Shown piece after piece: positions 1 to 5,976 of a stretch of DNA of 18,167 nucleotides (position 1 is its first letter; each line of letters starts with the position of its first letter). The DNA is taken from NCBI GenBank assembly GCA_910588285.1, contig CAJUQB010000094.1, positions 1 through 18,167 of the forward strand, read 5' to 3'. The translations under genes were made by a program, and so were the position numbers. This DNA comes from an uncultured Lachnospiraceae bacterium. Lineage in GTDB: Bacteria > Bacillota > Clostridia > Lachnospirales > Lachnospiraceae. Under the pieces are notes generated by a model. The model was given only the letters and a program-made list of their open reading frames with translations. It was not told where the DNA came from and did not search any database.

Positions 1-2
1 TT

Positions 3-389
3 GAGACTTTCATTATCATTTGTGCCGCCGCAGGCGGTATGGTAACAAATTTGAGAGAATTTCCTGTTTACGAAGATAATGTAACAAATGTTCTTTGGCA
101 ACGGTGGATTGCATGCTATTTGCTGTATGACTGGACACCGCGGCACGCAGATAATGCTTTTTGCAATAATAAGTGTATGTGGGTGGAACAGGTATATAAA
201 AAACTGGAAGGTACAGTTATAGATGCCGCATCTTTGAGAGCGGTTATGACGGATACCTATAATCAGATTCTGCATGAAGATGTGGAGGACTTCATTCAAA
301 CGCATATGCGTGTATGGAAATACGACCGGTCTACGGTTGAATTTCAGGTTGCAAAGACAATAGCAGAAATTTTTGTAGAGAAAGAATAA
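3..389 (+). CDS. Hypothetical protein, probably 5'-truncated by the window edge
   Basis: Unrecognised protein. The frame is open to the left edge of the window, so the gene may begin outside it. The first internal ATG is at 39, but the purine-rich AGGCGGT lies almost directly against it, too close for a normal ribosome site, which favours an upstream start. From that ATG the product has 116 residues, is rich in Trp, Tyr and acidic residues, and is predicted soluble; no signal peptide or membrane segment is visible. It precedes a hairpin and two more unknown genes in the same orientation, as in the accessory block of clostridial conjugative elements. No function can be assigned. Confidence 0.55.
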   Translation, partial: ETFIIICAAAGGMVTNLREFPVYEDNVTNVLWQRWIACYLLYDWTPRHADNAFCNNKCMWVEQVYKKLEGTVIDAASLRAVMTDTYNQILHEDVEDFIQTHMRVWKYDRSTVEFQVAKTIAEIFVEKE

Positions 390-400
390 GATAATAGTGT

Positions 401-427
401 TTTCCCCTTGTCTTTGGCAAGGGGAAA
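401..427 (+). promoter_or_regulatory. Intergenic hairpin between the first two genes
   Basis: TTTCCCCTTG (401-410) and CAAGGGGAAA (418-427) form a perfect 10-bp inverted repeat around a 7-nt loop, extendable by GTG/CAC with one bulge. No U-tract follows, so it is not a canonical intrinsic terminator. It ends 11 nt before the GGAGG of the next gene. It could act as an mRNA processing or stability hairpin, or as an attenuator. Confidence 0.5.
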
Positions 428-449
428 CACAGAAAACGGAGGAATCAAC

Positions 450-1418
450 ATGATTATAAATCGAATTGGCGCTGAATTTGAGTATGAAGGCGTTACTTAT
501 ATAATTGGCGCACCTATTGTGGGTACAACTGAAAGTGAATATGAAGGCTTGTATGGAAGTATTACGGAAATCCGTGACGGTGAGGACAAAGAAACGGAAA
601 ATGAAACACCGGATATCTATTGTTCCTTTGACGTGCCGGTACTTCCCTGCGAGGTAAAAGAGTTAGAAAAAAGATTTTCAGAGTTGTATCAGGAGCCGAA
701 AGCCATTGACGATATTACTTTGGATTTGGTTATCATGGCGCCGGAAATGATCTGCCAGCTTGAAGATTTGAAGGAATGCCGCCATCATCCGATGGTGTAT
801 GTTCTGGCAGAAGACTGGGCGGTAGACGGTGAACACGACAATTCTTCTGATATCTACACAGACTATAATGATGCCAAAAGGCTGCTGGTTCAAAAACTGG
901 GAGAGGAAATGGACAATGGCTGTATTCCGAACTGGAACTACCATGAAGGATTTATTGCAGATTCTACGCCGGATTCCTATGAATGCTATCTTGATGGCGA
1001 ATACTGTGAAAATCATTATTCCATTTCCATTGTCGCCCAGAAGCTCTATGCATCTGAAAGGTTTGTAAGGGAGCTTGCTGAGATTCATAAAGCGACCTGC
1101 CAGCTTGAAGATTTTGTTTCTCAGGTGTCAGACTGGGATGAAATTGAGAAGCTGACAGATGCACAGTATGAACGGATGATTCATGACCCGCGGTTTCCGG
1201 AACGGCTTCAAAATGCACTTGGAAAGAATGACTATTACTGGGAATCCTACTGGGAGACAGTTTCTGAGGTGGCACATGAGTTTGTAAATGAGTATTTGAA
1301 AAAACCAGACTGCTATACGCCGGAGACAAATAATCCCTATCCTCTCTGTGTTGGAAACGGCACAGAAAAATGCAGGGAGTGCTGTCTTTGGACAGATTTA
1401 CAGCCTGACATGGGGTAG
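450..1418 (+). CDS. Hypothetical accessory protein, 322 aa
   Basis: Unrecognised acidic soluble protein. The start is placed at ATG 450 because GGAGG (438-442) lies 7 nt upstream; the frame is open from 408, but the stretch before 450 is the hairpin and ribosome site. The first ~70 residues look like a beta-rich module (repeated Gly/Tyr, then a run of Asp/Glu and ..DIYCSFDVP). The middle is alpha/beta, and the C-terminus carries a Cys cluster (C-V-G-N-G-T-E-K-C-R-E-C-C) that could bind metal. The general look resembles the large accessory proteins of Tn1549-like elements, but I cannot name a family. The next gene's ribosome site overlaps this stop codon, so the two are co-translated in an operon. 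Confidence 0.7.
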   Translation: MIINRIGAEFEYEGVTYIIGAPIVGTTESEYEGLYGSITEIRDGEDKETENETPDIYCSFDVPVLPCEVKELEKRFSELYQEPKAIDDITLDLVIMAPEMICQLEDLKECRHHPMVYVLAEDWAVDGEHDNSSDIYTDYNDAKRLLVQKLGEEMDNGCIPNWNYHEGFIADSTPDSYECYLDGEYCENHYSISIVAQKLYASERFVRELAEIHKATCQLEDFVSQVSDWDEIEKLTDAQYERMIHDPRFPERLQNALGKNDYYWESYWETVSEVAHEFVNEYLKKPDCYTPETNNPYPLCVGNGTEKCRECCLWTDLQPDMG

Positions 1419-1430
1419 GAGGATAATTGT

Positions 1431-1973
1431 ATGAGTTATACAACCCAGGATCAGGAAACTATCCTACTCAGGGATGAACTTTCAAAGCTCTTATCAACCC
1501 TGAAGCATAACCGGGAGAAGGTTCCCCTTGACATACTGAAAACAAGGTACAAAAAAGGCTATGACACGTTATGCGAAAGAATCAGGCACTCTGCATCGAA
1601 TTATGCGAAGCATATAGTGATCTGCGGTATCCGTATTCATGAGGATTATCTTGATGAGGCAGCCGCTGTCATCAATGGGACGATTGAGAGCTGCGGTATT
1701 TTAAAGAAGCTTTCCAAAGCAGCTTTTTCCCATCAGGACATAAATGAATTTGATTCCCTTGCCGGGACGCTTCGGGAGAAGGTACTTGCCGATTTGGAGT
1801 CTTTTTATAGGAAGCATCTTGGCCTGTATATCACGCCGGAATGTCTGGAAGATCCAGAGGTAAAACCGCTCATTTACTGTGTGGCAAATGACTGTGTCTT
1901 GCAGGATGGGAAATGGATTCCTCTGGAACTTTACGAATCCGGCTCTGCGTGTCTGCAGGAGAAATGCGTATAA
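1431..1973 (+). CDS. Hypothetical protein, 180 aa
   Basis: Unrecognised protein, mainly helical by eye, with a Lys/Arg-rich N-terminal half (residues ~15-65) and a C-terminal segment ending in a short Cys-containing tail. The start is well supported: AGGAGG at 1417-1422 overlaps the stop of the preceding gene and is 8 nt from the ATG. It has no signal peptide or membrane segment. It lies 33 bp upstream of the methylase gene and probably shares its transcript. It could be a small partner of the methylase, but nothing in the sequence proves that. Confidence 0.65.
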   Translation: MSYTTQDQETILLRDELSKLLSTLKHNREKVPLDILKTRYKKGYDTLCERIRHSASNYAKHIVICGIRIHEDYLDEAAAVINGTIESCGILKKLSKAAFSHQDINEFDSLAGTLREKVLADLESFYRKHLGLYITPECLEDPEVKPLIYCVANDCVLQDGKWIPLELYESGSACLQEKCV

Positions 1974-2006
1974 CTGTCACAATAAAAAATACGAGGAGGT
2001 GGTATT

Positions 2007-2975
2007 ATGCCTGAAAAAAACGAATCAAGACCGCTGACCAGCATTGTATCCTACCCGGAACGCGGCGAGGGCGGCAACAACCGGTACCCTGGGAATTGTT
2101 CCCCCAAACTGGTTGAGGATCTCATTGGATTCTTCCGCCCGCAGGAAATCTGCGATTATATGTGCGGGAGCGGAACAACGAAAGCTGCAGCGGACAAGCT
2201 TGGCGTTGGCAGTCATCTGTACGATCTGCACAGCGGATTTGATATCATGAACTGTGAGATACCGGAGCGCCCGGAATTTATCTTTTGGCATCCGCCATAC
2301 TGGGATATCGTGACCTATTCAGATGTCATGTATAGCGCATCGGAAGTCCAGAACCAGTATGGGTATGATCCAAAGCAATTTGACCTGTCCCGTATACCGG
2401 ACTGGAACCGCTTTGTCGAGGCAATGAACTATGCGATGATGAAGCAGTACACTTCCCTGGAAAAAGGCGGGCGTATGGCAGTACTGATGGGCGACATCAA
2501 GAAAAAAGGGCAGCTTTACAGTATGCTGTCTGAGATTATAAAGCCAGGTACGCTGGAAAATATCATTATCAAGGCCCAGCACAACTGCTTTTCGGATAAG
2601 ACCAGGTACGGTGGTTCTTTCATCCCGATTCTGCACGAATATGTGATGATTGTCCGAAAAGACAATGCACTCATCTGCCCGGTTCTGATTTCGGAGAAAA
2701 AGCAGATTGACATCCGCGATATTCCGGGAGCAACCTGGCGTGATGTGGTGGCGGCTGTCCTGGAGCAATGTAAGGAGCCTGTAACGCTCACATTTCTTTA
2801 CGAGCAGATAGAACCTCACAAGAAAGCTCAGGCAAACAAGTGGTGGAAAGAAAAATCCGCCAGATATTGCAGTATCATCTGGAGCATTTCCAGCATATGG
2901 ACAGAGGGCTCTGGAAGCTGCGTACAAAAAAAGGAAGGAGAAAATGAGTATGAAGGTAAAACGCATTTATTATAA
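2007..2975 (+). CDS. DNA methyltransferase (PPY-motif, probable N6-adenine type), C-terminus frameshifted
   Basis: Predicted AdoMet-dependent DNA methylase. CGSGTT (residues 53-58) fits the AdoMet-binding motif I, and HPPY (95-98) is the catalytic motif IV of N6-adenine/N4-cytosine methylases (usually DPPY or NPPY; here His comes first). A consensus AGGAGG (1994-1999) lies 7 nt before the ATG. The last ~40 residues read as an unnatural Ser/Trp/Gly-rich tail. One extra A in the A-run at 2851-2855 would instead give EKIRQILQYHLEHFQHMDRG and a stop at 2945-2947, overlapping the next gene's ATG as ATGA. The present frame therefore looks like a late -1 frameshift that leaves the catalytic domain whole. 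With no restriction gene nearby, it is probably an orphan methylase that protects element DNA. Confidence 0.85.
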   Translation: MPEKNESRPLTSIVSYPERGEGGNNRYPGNCSPKLVEDLIGFFRPQEICDYMCGSGTTKAAADKLGVGSHLYDLHSGFDIMNCEIPERPEFIFWHPPYWDIVTYSDVMYSASEVQNQYGYDPKQFDLSRIPDWNRFVEAMNYAMMKQYTSLEKGGRMAVLMGDIKKKGQLYSMLSEIIKPGTLENIIIKAQHNCFSDKTRYGGSFIPILHEYVMIVRKDNALICPVLISEKKQIDIRDIPGATWRDVVAAVLEQCKEPVTLTFLYEQIEPHKKAQANKWWKEKSARYCSIIWSISSIWTEGSGSCVQKKEGENEYEGKTHLL

Positions 2976-3330
2976 CGATGACGATATCCTGATTCCCGGA
3001 CATCTCATCATACGAAAATTCACAAAACCTGTGTTTTATCCCTTTGGGAATAAATGTGGGTTTAGTTATGAAACCATACACAATGAAGAATTGCTTATTG
3101 AATACAGTAGAGAGGCATACAGGCGATTCTATAAGGATACATATCCTAAAGGGACACGGGTTCTGTTGGTTGAAATGGGAAACGATCCGCGTCCGGTTCC
3201 GGCTATGACAAAAGGAACCGTAGATTCTGTTGACGATGCTCCTACCATTCATTGTAAGTTTGACAACGGAAGATGCCTTGGTATCATTCCCGGTGTGGAT
3301 GCGTTCCGCAAAATTTCAAAGGATATTTGA
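2944..3330 (+). CDS. DUF4314 domain protein
   Basis: Small element-encoded protein. Its C-terminal ~60 residues (from PKGTRVLLVEM to PGVDAFRKI) match the DUF4314 pattern: a PxGTRV opening, a basic/Pro stretch, GTV..VDD, I-H-x-x-x-D-N-G, and a closing PGVD.F. This is a small beta-barrel-like domain of unknown role, common next to methylase genes in clostridial conjugative elements. The first ~65 residues are extra and unassigned. Two starts are possible: ATG 2944, which would overlap the ancestral methylase stop as ATGA, and ATG 2950, which is better spaced (9 nt) from GGAAGGAG (2933-2940). A terminator follows 23 bp after the stop, ending this operon. Confidence 0.8.
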   Translation: MSMKVKRIYYNDDDILIPGHLIIRKFTKPVFYPFGNKCGFSYETIHNEELLIEYSREAYRRFYKDTYPKGTRVLLVEMGNDPRPVPAMTKGTVDSVDDAPTIHCKFDNGRCLGIIPGVDAFRKISKDI

Positions 3331-3353
3331 TTATCACAGTTTTTTGAATGAAG

Positions 3354-3381
3354 GGGGTGTCGCTTTTGCGGCATCCCTTTT
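3354..3381 (+). terminator. Intrinsic terminator after the DUF4314 gene
   Basis: GGGGTGTCGC (3354-3363) pairs with GCGGCATCCC (3368-3377), with two G-T wobbles and a TTTT loop, followed by TTTT. It separates the methylase operon from the toxin-antitoxin unit. Confidence 0.75.
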
Positions 3382-3445
3382 GTCGTTCCAAGGAAGAGAT
3401 TTGTATTATTTTTGTGAATTCGGGTACACTAAAGCCAAAAAGGGT

Positions 3446-3474
3446 TTTACATTCTCTCGTTAAATGAGTATAAT
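3446..3474 (+). promoter_or_regulatory. Sigma-A promoter of the AbiE-like operon
   Basis: TTTACA (3446-3451), a 17-bp spacer, and TATAAT (3469-3474). Transcription should start near 3481, about 34 nt before the antitoxin ATG. Confidence 0.8.
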
Positions 3475-3490
3475 ATAAAGAAAGAATGTA
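3448..3490 (+). promoter_or_regulatory. Inverted repeat operator candidate for AbiEi
   Basis: TACATTCT (3448-3455) and AGAATGTA (3483-3490) are perfect 8-bp inverted repeats. The left arm overlaps the -35 box and the right arm covers the predicted start region, so they bracket the -10. AbiEi antitoxins are known to repress their own promoter by binding inverted repeats; the placement fits that model. Confidence 0.55.
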
Positions 3491-3514
3491 GGGTAATGCG
3501 AGGAGGCGGTGTTT

Positions 3515-4111
3515 ATGGATGAAATTTATAATAAGATTGAGTCGATAGCAGCCGAAAACAACGGTTTTGTGAAAACATCGCAGATTGAAGCTGCCGGGAT
3601 TAGCCGTACTGCCATTAAAAAATATGTGGACAGCGGCTTGCTTGAACGGATTCGCAAAGGTATATATGCTCCGGCAGACAGTGATATGGATGAGTTTGCA
3701 TTGCTTCAGGTTCAATGCTCCAGCCTTGTTTTTTCATATGGTACGGCTCTTTATGTCTGGGGATTGACGGATATTATCCCACATACATTTGATATCTCAG
3801 TCCCACAGGGAGAAAATATTTCAAGATTGCTTCGAGATAATCAAAAAATAAAGGCTCATTATGTTATGAAGGGCTTTTACGATCTCGGCATAACAGAAAC
3901 GCAGTCTCCGCAGGGAGCGGTCATCCGGCTGTATGACAAAGAGCGCTGCCTTTGCGATTTGATCAAAGACAGGAACCAGATTGAAAAGCAGCTGTATGTC
4001 CAGGCAATCAAGGATTATTTCAAAAGCCGGCCGGATGTCCGTAAATTGCTGAAGTATGGAAAAGCCTTCGGAATTGAAGAAAAAATAAGGACTTACATGG
4101 AGGTATTGTAA
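3515..4111 (+). CDS. abiEi: AbiEi-like antitoxin (type IV toxin-antitoxin), 198 aa
   Basis: Antitoxin and autorepressor of an AbiE-type module. Residues ~1-55 form a winged-helix region (I-E-A-A-G-I-S-R-T-A-I-K-K-Y, then L-E-R-I-R-K-G-I-Y) typical of the AbiEi N-terminal DNA-binding domain; the rest matches the usual antitoxin core (..S-Y-G-T-A-L-Y-V-W-G-L-T.., ..Y-D-K-E-R-C-L-C-D-L-I-K-D..). ATG 3515 is chosen because AGGAGG (3501-3506) is 8 nt upstream; an in-frame GTG at 3509 is too close. The length is near the family norm. Its stop overlaps the toxin ATG by one base (TAATG), so the pair is translationally coupled. It has its own promoter with inverted repeats. In known type IV systems the antitoxin counteracts the toxin without a stable complex. 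Confidence 0.87.
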   Translation: MDEIYNKIESIAAENNGFVKTSQIEAAGISRTAIKKYVDSGLLERIRKGIYAPADSDMDEFALLQVQCSSLVFSYGTALYVWGLTDIIPHTFDISVPQGENISRLLRDNQKIKAHYVMKGFYDLGITETQSPQGAVIRLYDKERCLCDLIKDRNQIEKQLYVQAIKDYFKSRPDVRKLLKYGKAFGIEEKIRTYMEVL

Positions 4112-4947
4112 TGAAAACACCGGAGCAGTTAAAGGGAGCAATCCGAAATTTTGCGGCAAAGAATCATCTGAGGGCTTTGGATGTGCAGCATATGTTTGAA
4201 CGTATTTTGGAGCGTCTTGCCGTATCGCCTTACGCACAGAATTTTATCCTGAAAGGCGGCCTGCTGATTTCCTCAATGATTGGGGTTGGAGCCAGAACCA
4301 CGATGGATATGGATACAACCGTAAGAGGGATACAGCTGGAAGAGGATGAAATCGTCAAAATCTTCAAGGAGATTCTTGCCATTGATACCGGCGATGGGAT
4401 AACCTTTGAGTACCAGCGCATTGAACCGATCCGGGAAGAGGATGCCTATAATAATTTCCGTATCCATATAGCAGCGAAATACGGTAAGATAAACAGCCCC
4501 ATGAAAGTGGATGTTACGACTGGGGATAAAATCACTCCGGCGGCCATTCAGTATGATTACCCGCTTATATTTGAGGACAAAACGGTTCCGATCATGGCCT
4601 ACACGCTTGAGACGGTGCTGGCTGAAAAGTATGAAACCATTATCCGCCGGAACATAGGAAATACAAGAGCCAGGGATTTTTATGATCTTCATGTCCTCTA
4701 TCATGAGCGCAGAGACAGCGTCAGACCGGATATCTTAAAAATGGCGATTGAGCATACCGCAGCCAAAAGAGAGTCTATGGATATGCTGAAAGACTGGAAG
4801 GATATCATGCGGGATATGCGTGAGGAGACCGCACTTTACAGCTTGTGGAGAAACTACGCAGCGGAGAACAGCTATGCGGAAGGTTTGGAATTCCATGTGC
4901 TGTTGGATACGGTTGAAGAGATTGCGGAACTGATTGGTATAAATTGA
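4111..4947 (+). CDS. abiEii: AbiEii-like nucleotidyltransferase toxin, 278 aa
   Basis: Toxin of the AbiE pair, a nucleotidyltransferase (DUF1814/MNT-like) fold protein. The visible motifs are KGG (residues 48-50), TMDMD (64-68) with the two metal-binding Asp, KVDVTTGD (133-139) with a third acidic residue, AEKYETIIRR (171-180) and RARDFYDL (186-193), in the expected order and spacing. Length is typical. GGAGG (4099-4103) sits inside the antitoxin 3' end, 7 nt before the ATG. Known family members transfer nucleotides to cellular targets (tRNA for characterised homologues) and cause growth arrest or phage abortive infection; the target here is unknown. All key residues appear intact, so the toxin is probably active. 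Confidence 0.88.
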   Translation: MKTPEQLKGAIRNFAAKNHLRALDVQHMFERILERLAVSPYAQNFILKGGLLISSMIGVGARTTMDMDTTVRGIQLEEDEIVKIFKEILAIDTGDGITFEYQRIEPIREEDAYNNFRIHIAAKYGKINSPMKVDVTTGDKITPAAIQYDYPLIFEDKTVPIMAYTLETVLAEKYETIIRRNIGNTRARDFYDLHVLYHERRDSVRPDILKMAIEHTAAKRESMDMLKDWKDIMRDMREETALYSLWRNYAAENSYAEGLEFHVLLDTVEEIAELIGIN

Positions 4948-4948
4948 A

Positions 4949-4984
4949 ATTGGACCAATAAGAAAATGACAAATCGGGATTTGT
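4949..4984 (+). promoter_or_regulatory. Two short palindromes ahead of the HEAT-like gene
   Basis: ATTGGACCAAT (4949-4959) and ACAAATC-GG-GATTTGT (4969-4984) are perfect palindromes in the 50-bp gap after the AbiEii stop. The second ends 2 nt before the AGGAGG of the next gene. They could be a protein operator or an RNA fold near the ribosome site; no clear promoter boxes are visible. Confidence 0.4.
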
Positions 4985-4997
4985 TCAGGAGGATACT

Positions 4998-5447
4998 ATG
5001 GCACTTAATATAGCCGAAGCATTTGAATTGTTATTTGATAAAAACAATAATGTTGCATACAAAGCATTGCAGAACTTGCAAAAAGAAAGCCAAGAAACAG
5101 ATTGTGTTTATCCCTATATGGATAGATTAAGCGATATGCTTGACAGTGATAATTCTTATATTCGTACAAGAGGGCTTACGTTGCTTGCTTATAATGCAAA
5201 ATGGGATAAAGATTATAAAATTGACGAGATTATTGACAAATATTTAAAACACATAACGGATGTTAAGCCCATCACAGCAAGACAATGTATCAAGCTGTCA
5301 CCGCTTATTGCAAGGTATAAACCAGAGTTAAAGAACGATATTCTTTCCGCACTTTATAAGGCGAATATATGTGTTTATGATGACAGTATGCAACCATTGG
5401 TTTATAAGGATATTCAAAAAGCGTTGAAAGAAATACAAAAATTATAA
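4998..5447 (+). CDS. Small HEAT-repeat-like (SufBD-type) helical protein, 149 aa
   Basis: All-helical protein resembling the small clostridial HEAT-like family often labelled SufBD domain protein. Helix-pair repeats are visible: ..V-A-Y-K-A-L-Q-N-L-Q-K.., ..S-Y-I-R-T-R-G-L-T-L-L-A.., ..I-T-A-R-Q-C-I-K-L-S-P-L-I.. and a closing ..L-V-Y-K-D-I-Q-K-A-L-K. Such proteins are usually binding scaffolds without catalysis; the true role is unknown. AGGAGG (4987-4992) is 5 nt before the ATG. It is visibly more A/T-rich than the AbiE genes, suggesting a separate acquisition, yet it shares their unit between an upstream promoter and downstream terminators, so it may be a third cargo gene of the AbiE module. 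Confidence 0.7.
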   Translation: MALNIAEAFELLFDKNNNVAYKALQNLQKESQETDCVYPYMDRLSDMLDSDNSYIRTRGLTLLAYNAKWDKDYKIDEIIDKYLKHITDVKPITARQCIKLSPLIARYKPELKNDILSALYKANICVYDDSMQPLVYKDIQKALKEIQKL

Positions 5448-5513
5448 GCACAACTTCCAGTTTCTTGCTCTGATGCAGAAGAGTATTTTATAAAAGATAT
5501 TGTAACAAGTTAA

Positions 5514-5553
5514 GGCAAGACAAACTGAAACGGTCTGTTTTGCCTTTCATTTT
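5514..5553 (+). terminator. Intrinsic terminator after the AbiE cargo unit
   Basis: GGCAAGACA (from 5514) pairs with the TGTTTTGCC that ends at 5544, with a wobble, followed by the U-rich TTTCATTTT. Confidence 0.65.
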
Positions 5554-5563
5554 ATTATGGTAT

Positions 5564-5586
5564 GCTGCCTTTATGGCGGCTTTTTT
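5564..5586 (+). terminator. Second intrinsic terminator
   Basis: GCTGCC (5564-5569) pairs with GGCGGC (5575-5580) with one wobble, followed by TTTTTT (5581-5586). Together with the preceding hairpin it insulates the AbiE unit from the next genes. Confidence 0.65.
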
Positions 5587-5615
5587 CATATTTTCAGGAA
5601 GGAGGAAAGATAGCA

Positions 5616-5690
5616 ATGAATATTCTGTGCTTTTTTGCAGGACTCTTTATAGGCGGTATGTTTGGGGTGGTAATTATGTGCCTGTTGTAG
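5616..5690 (+). CDS. DUF3789-like single-span membrane mini-protein, 24 aa
   Basis: A 24-residue ORF too short for routine gene callers. GGAAGGAGG ends at 5604, 11 nt before the ATG. The product is one hydrophobic helix with a G-L-F-I-G-G-M-F-G-V-V-I-M-C-L core, matching the appearance of the tiny DUF3789 proteins found in Tn1549-like conjugative elements beside DUF3854 genes. It should sit in the cytoplasmic membrane. The Gly-x-x-x-Gly spacing could support helix packing. Function is unknown. No promoter was found directly upstream, since two terminators precede it. Confidence 0.6.
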   Translation: MNILCFFAGLFIGGMFGVVIMCLL

Positions 5691-5751
5691 ATAAACCGGC
5701 ACTATCATAGAGATAAGAAGCAGTAAAACCGGCACTTTCGTTTCGGACGGA

Positions 5752-5780
5752 TTGACTATTGTGATAAATTCTGCTATAAT
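5752..5780 (+). promoter_or_regulatory. Strong sigma-A promoter
   Basis: TTGACT (5752-5757), a 17-bp spacer, and TATAAT (5775-5780). Transcription should start near 5787, about 190 nt before the next start codon, giving a long structured leader. Confidence 0.8.
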
Positions 5781-5786
5781 ACATAC

Positions 5787-5870
5787 ATCAGTATCAAGTT
5801 TGGTTTCGACCAAAAACAGTTTAACAGAGTTATCACAGTGTCATTTGCATTTTGCAGATGGCACTTTTTT
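5787..5870 (+). ncRNA. Candidate ~84-nt structured small RNA or attenuated leader
   Basis: Directly downstream of a strong promoter lies TTTGGT-TTCG-ACCAAA (5799-5814), a perfect 6-bp stem with a UUCG tetraloop. A 12-bp terminator hairpin follows, GTGTCATTTGCA (5838-5849) with TGCAGATGGCAC (5853-5864), two wobbles, and a T-tract at 5865-5870. The short stretch between has no evident coding capacity. It may be a stand-alone regulatory RNA or an attenuator for the gene at 5977. Confidence 0.5.
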
Positions 5871-5895
5871 ATTTTCCGGCCTTATTTTGGGCATA

Positions 5896-5926
5896 AGCTG
5901 GCAGTCCTTCGGGGGTGCCGGCTTTT
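5896..5926 (+). terminator. Second leader terminator hairpin
   Basis: AGCTGGCA (5896-5903) pairs with TGCCGGCT (5916-5923), one wobble, with an inner CC/GG and a TTCG-containing loop, followed by a short T-run. It lies 51 nt before the start codon at 5977 and could attenuate that gene. Confidence 0.55.
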
Positions 5927-5976
5927 GTTATATATCAAGGCGGTAAATCCGTCAAAAAACGAAAGGAGCATGTACT

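Noticed and set aside
408..449. Upstream extension of the 322-aa protein
   Set aside because: It runs through an intergenic hairpin and its own Shine-Dalgarno; ATG 450 has the properly spaced GGAGG.
2319..2966. Minus-strand open frame (215 codons)
   Set aside because: Antisense to the methylase with its CGSGTT and HPPY motifs; no supporting start signal.
3509..3514. GTG start for AbiEi
   Set aside because: Only 2 nt from AGGAGG; ATG 3515 has an 8-nt spacing.
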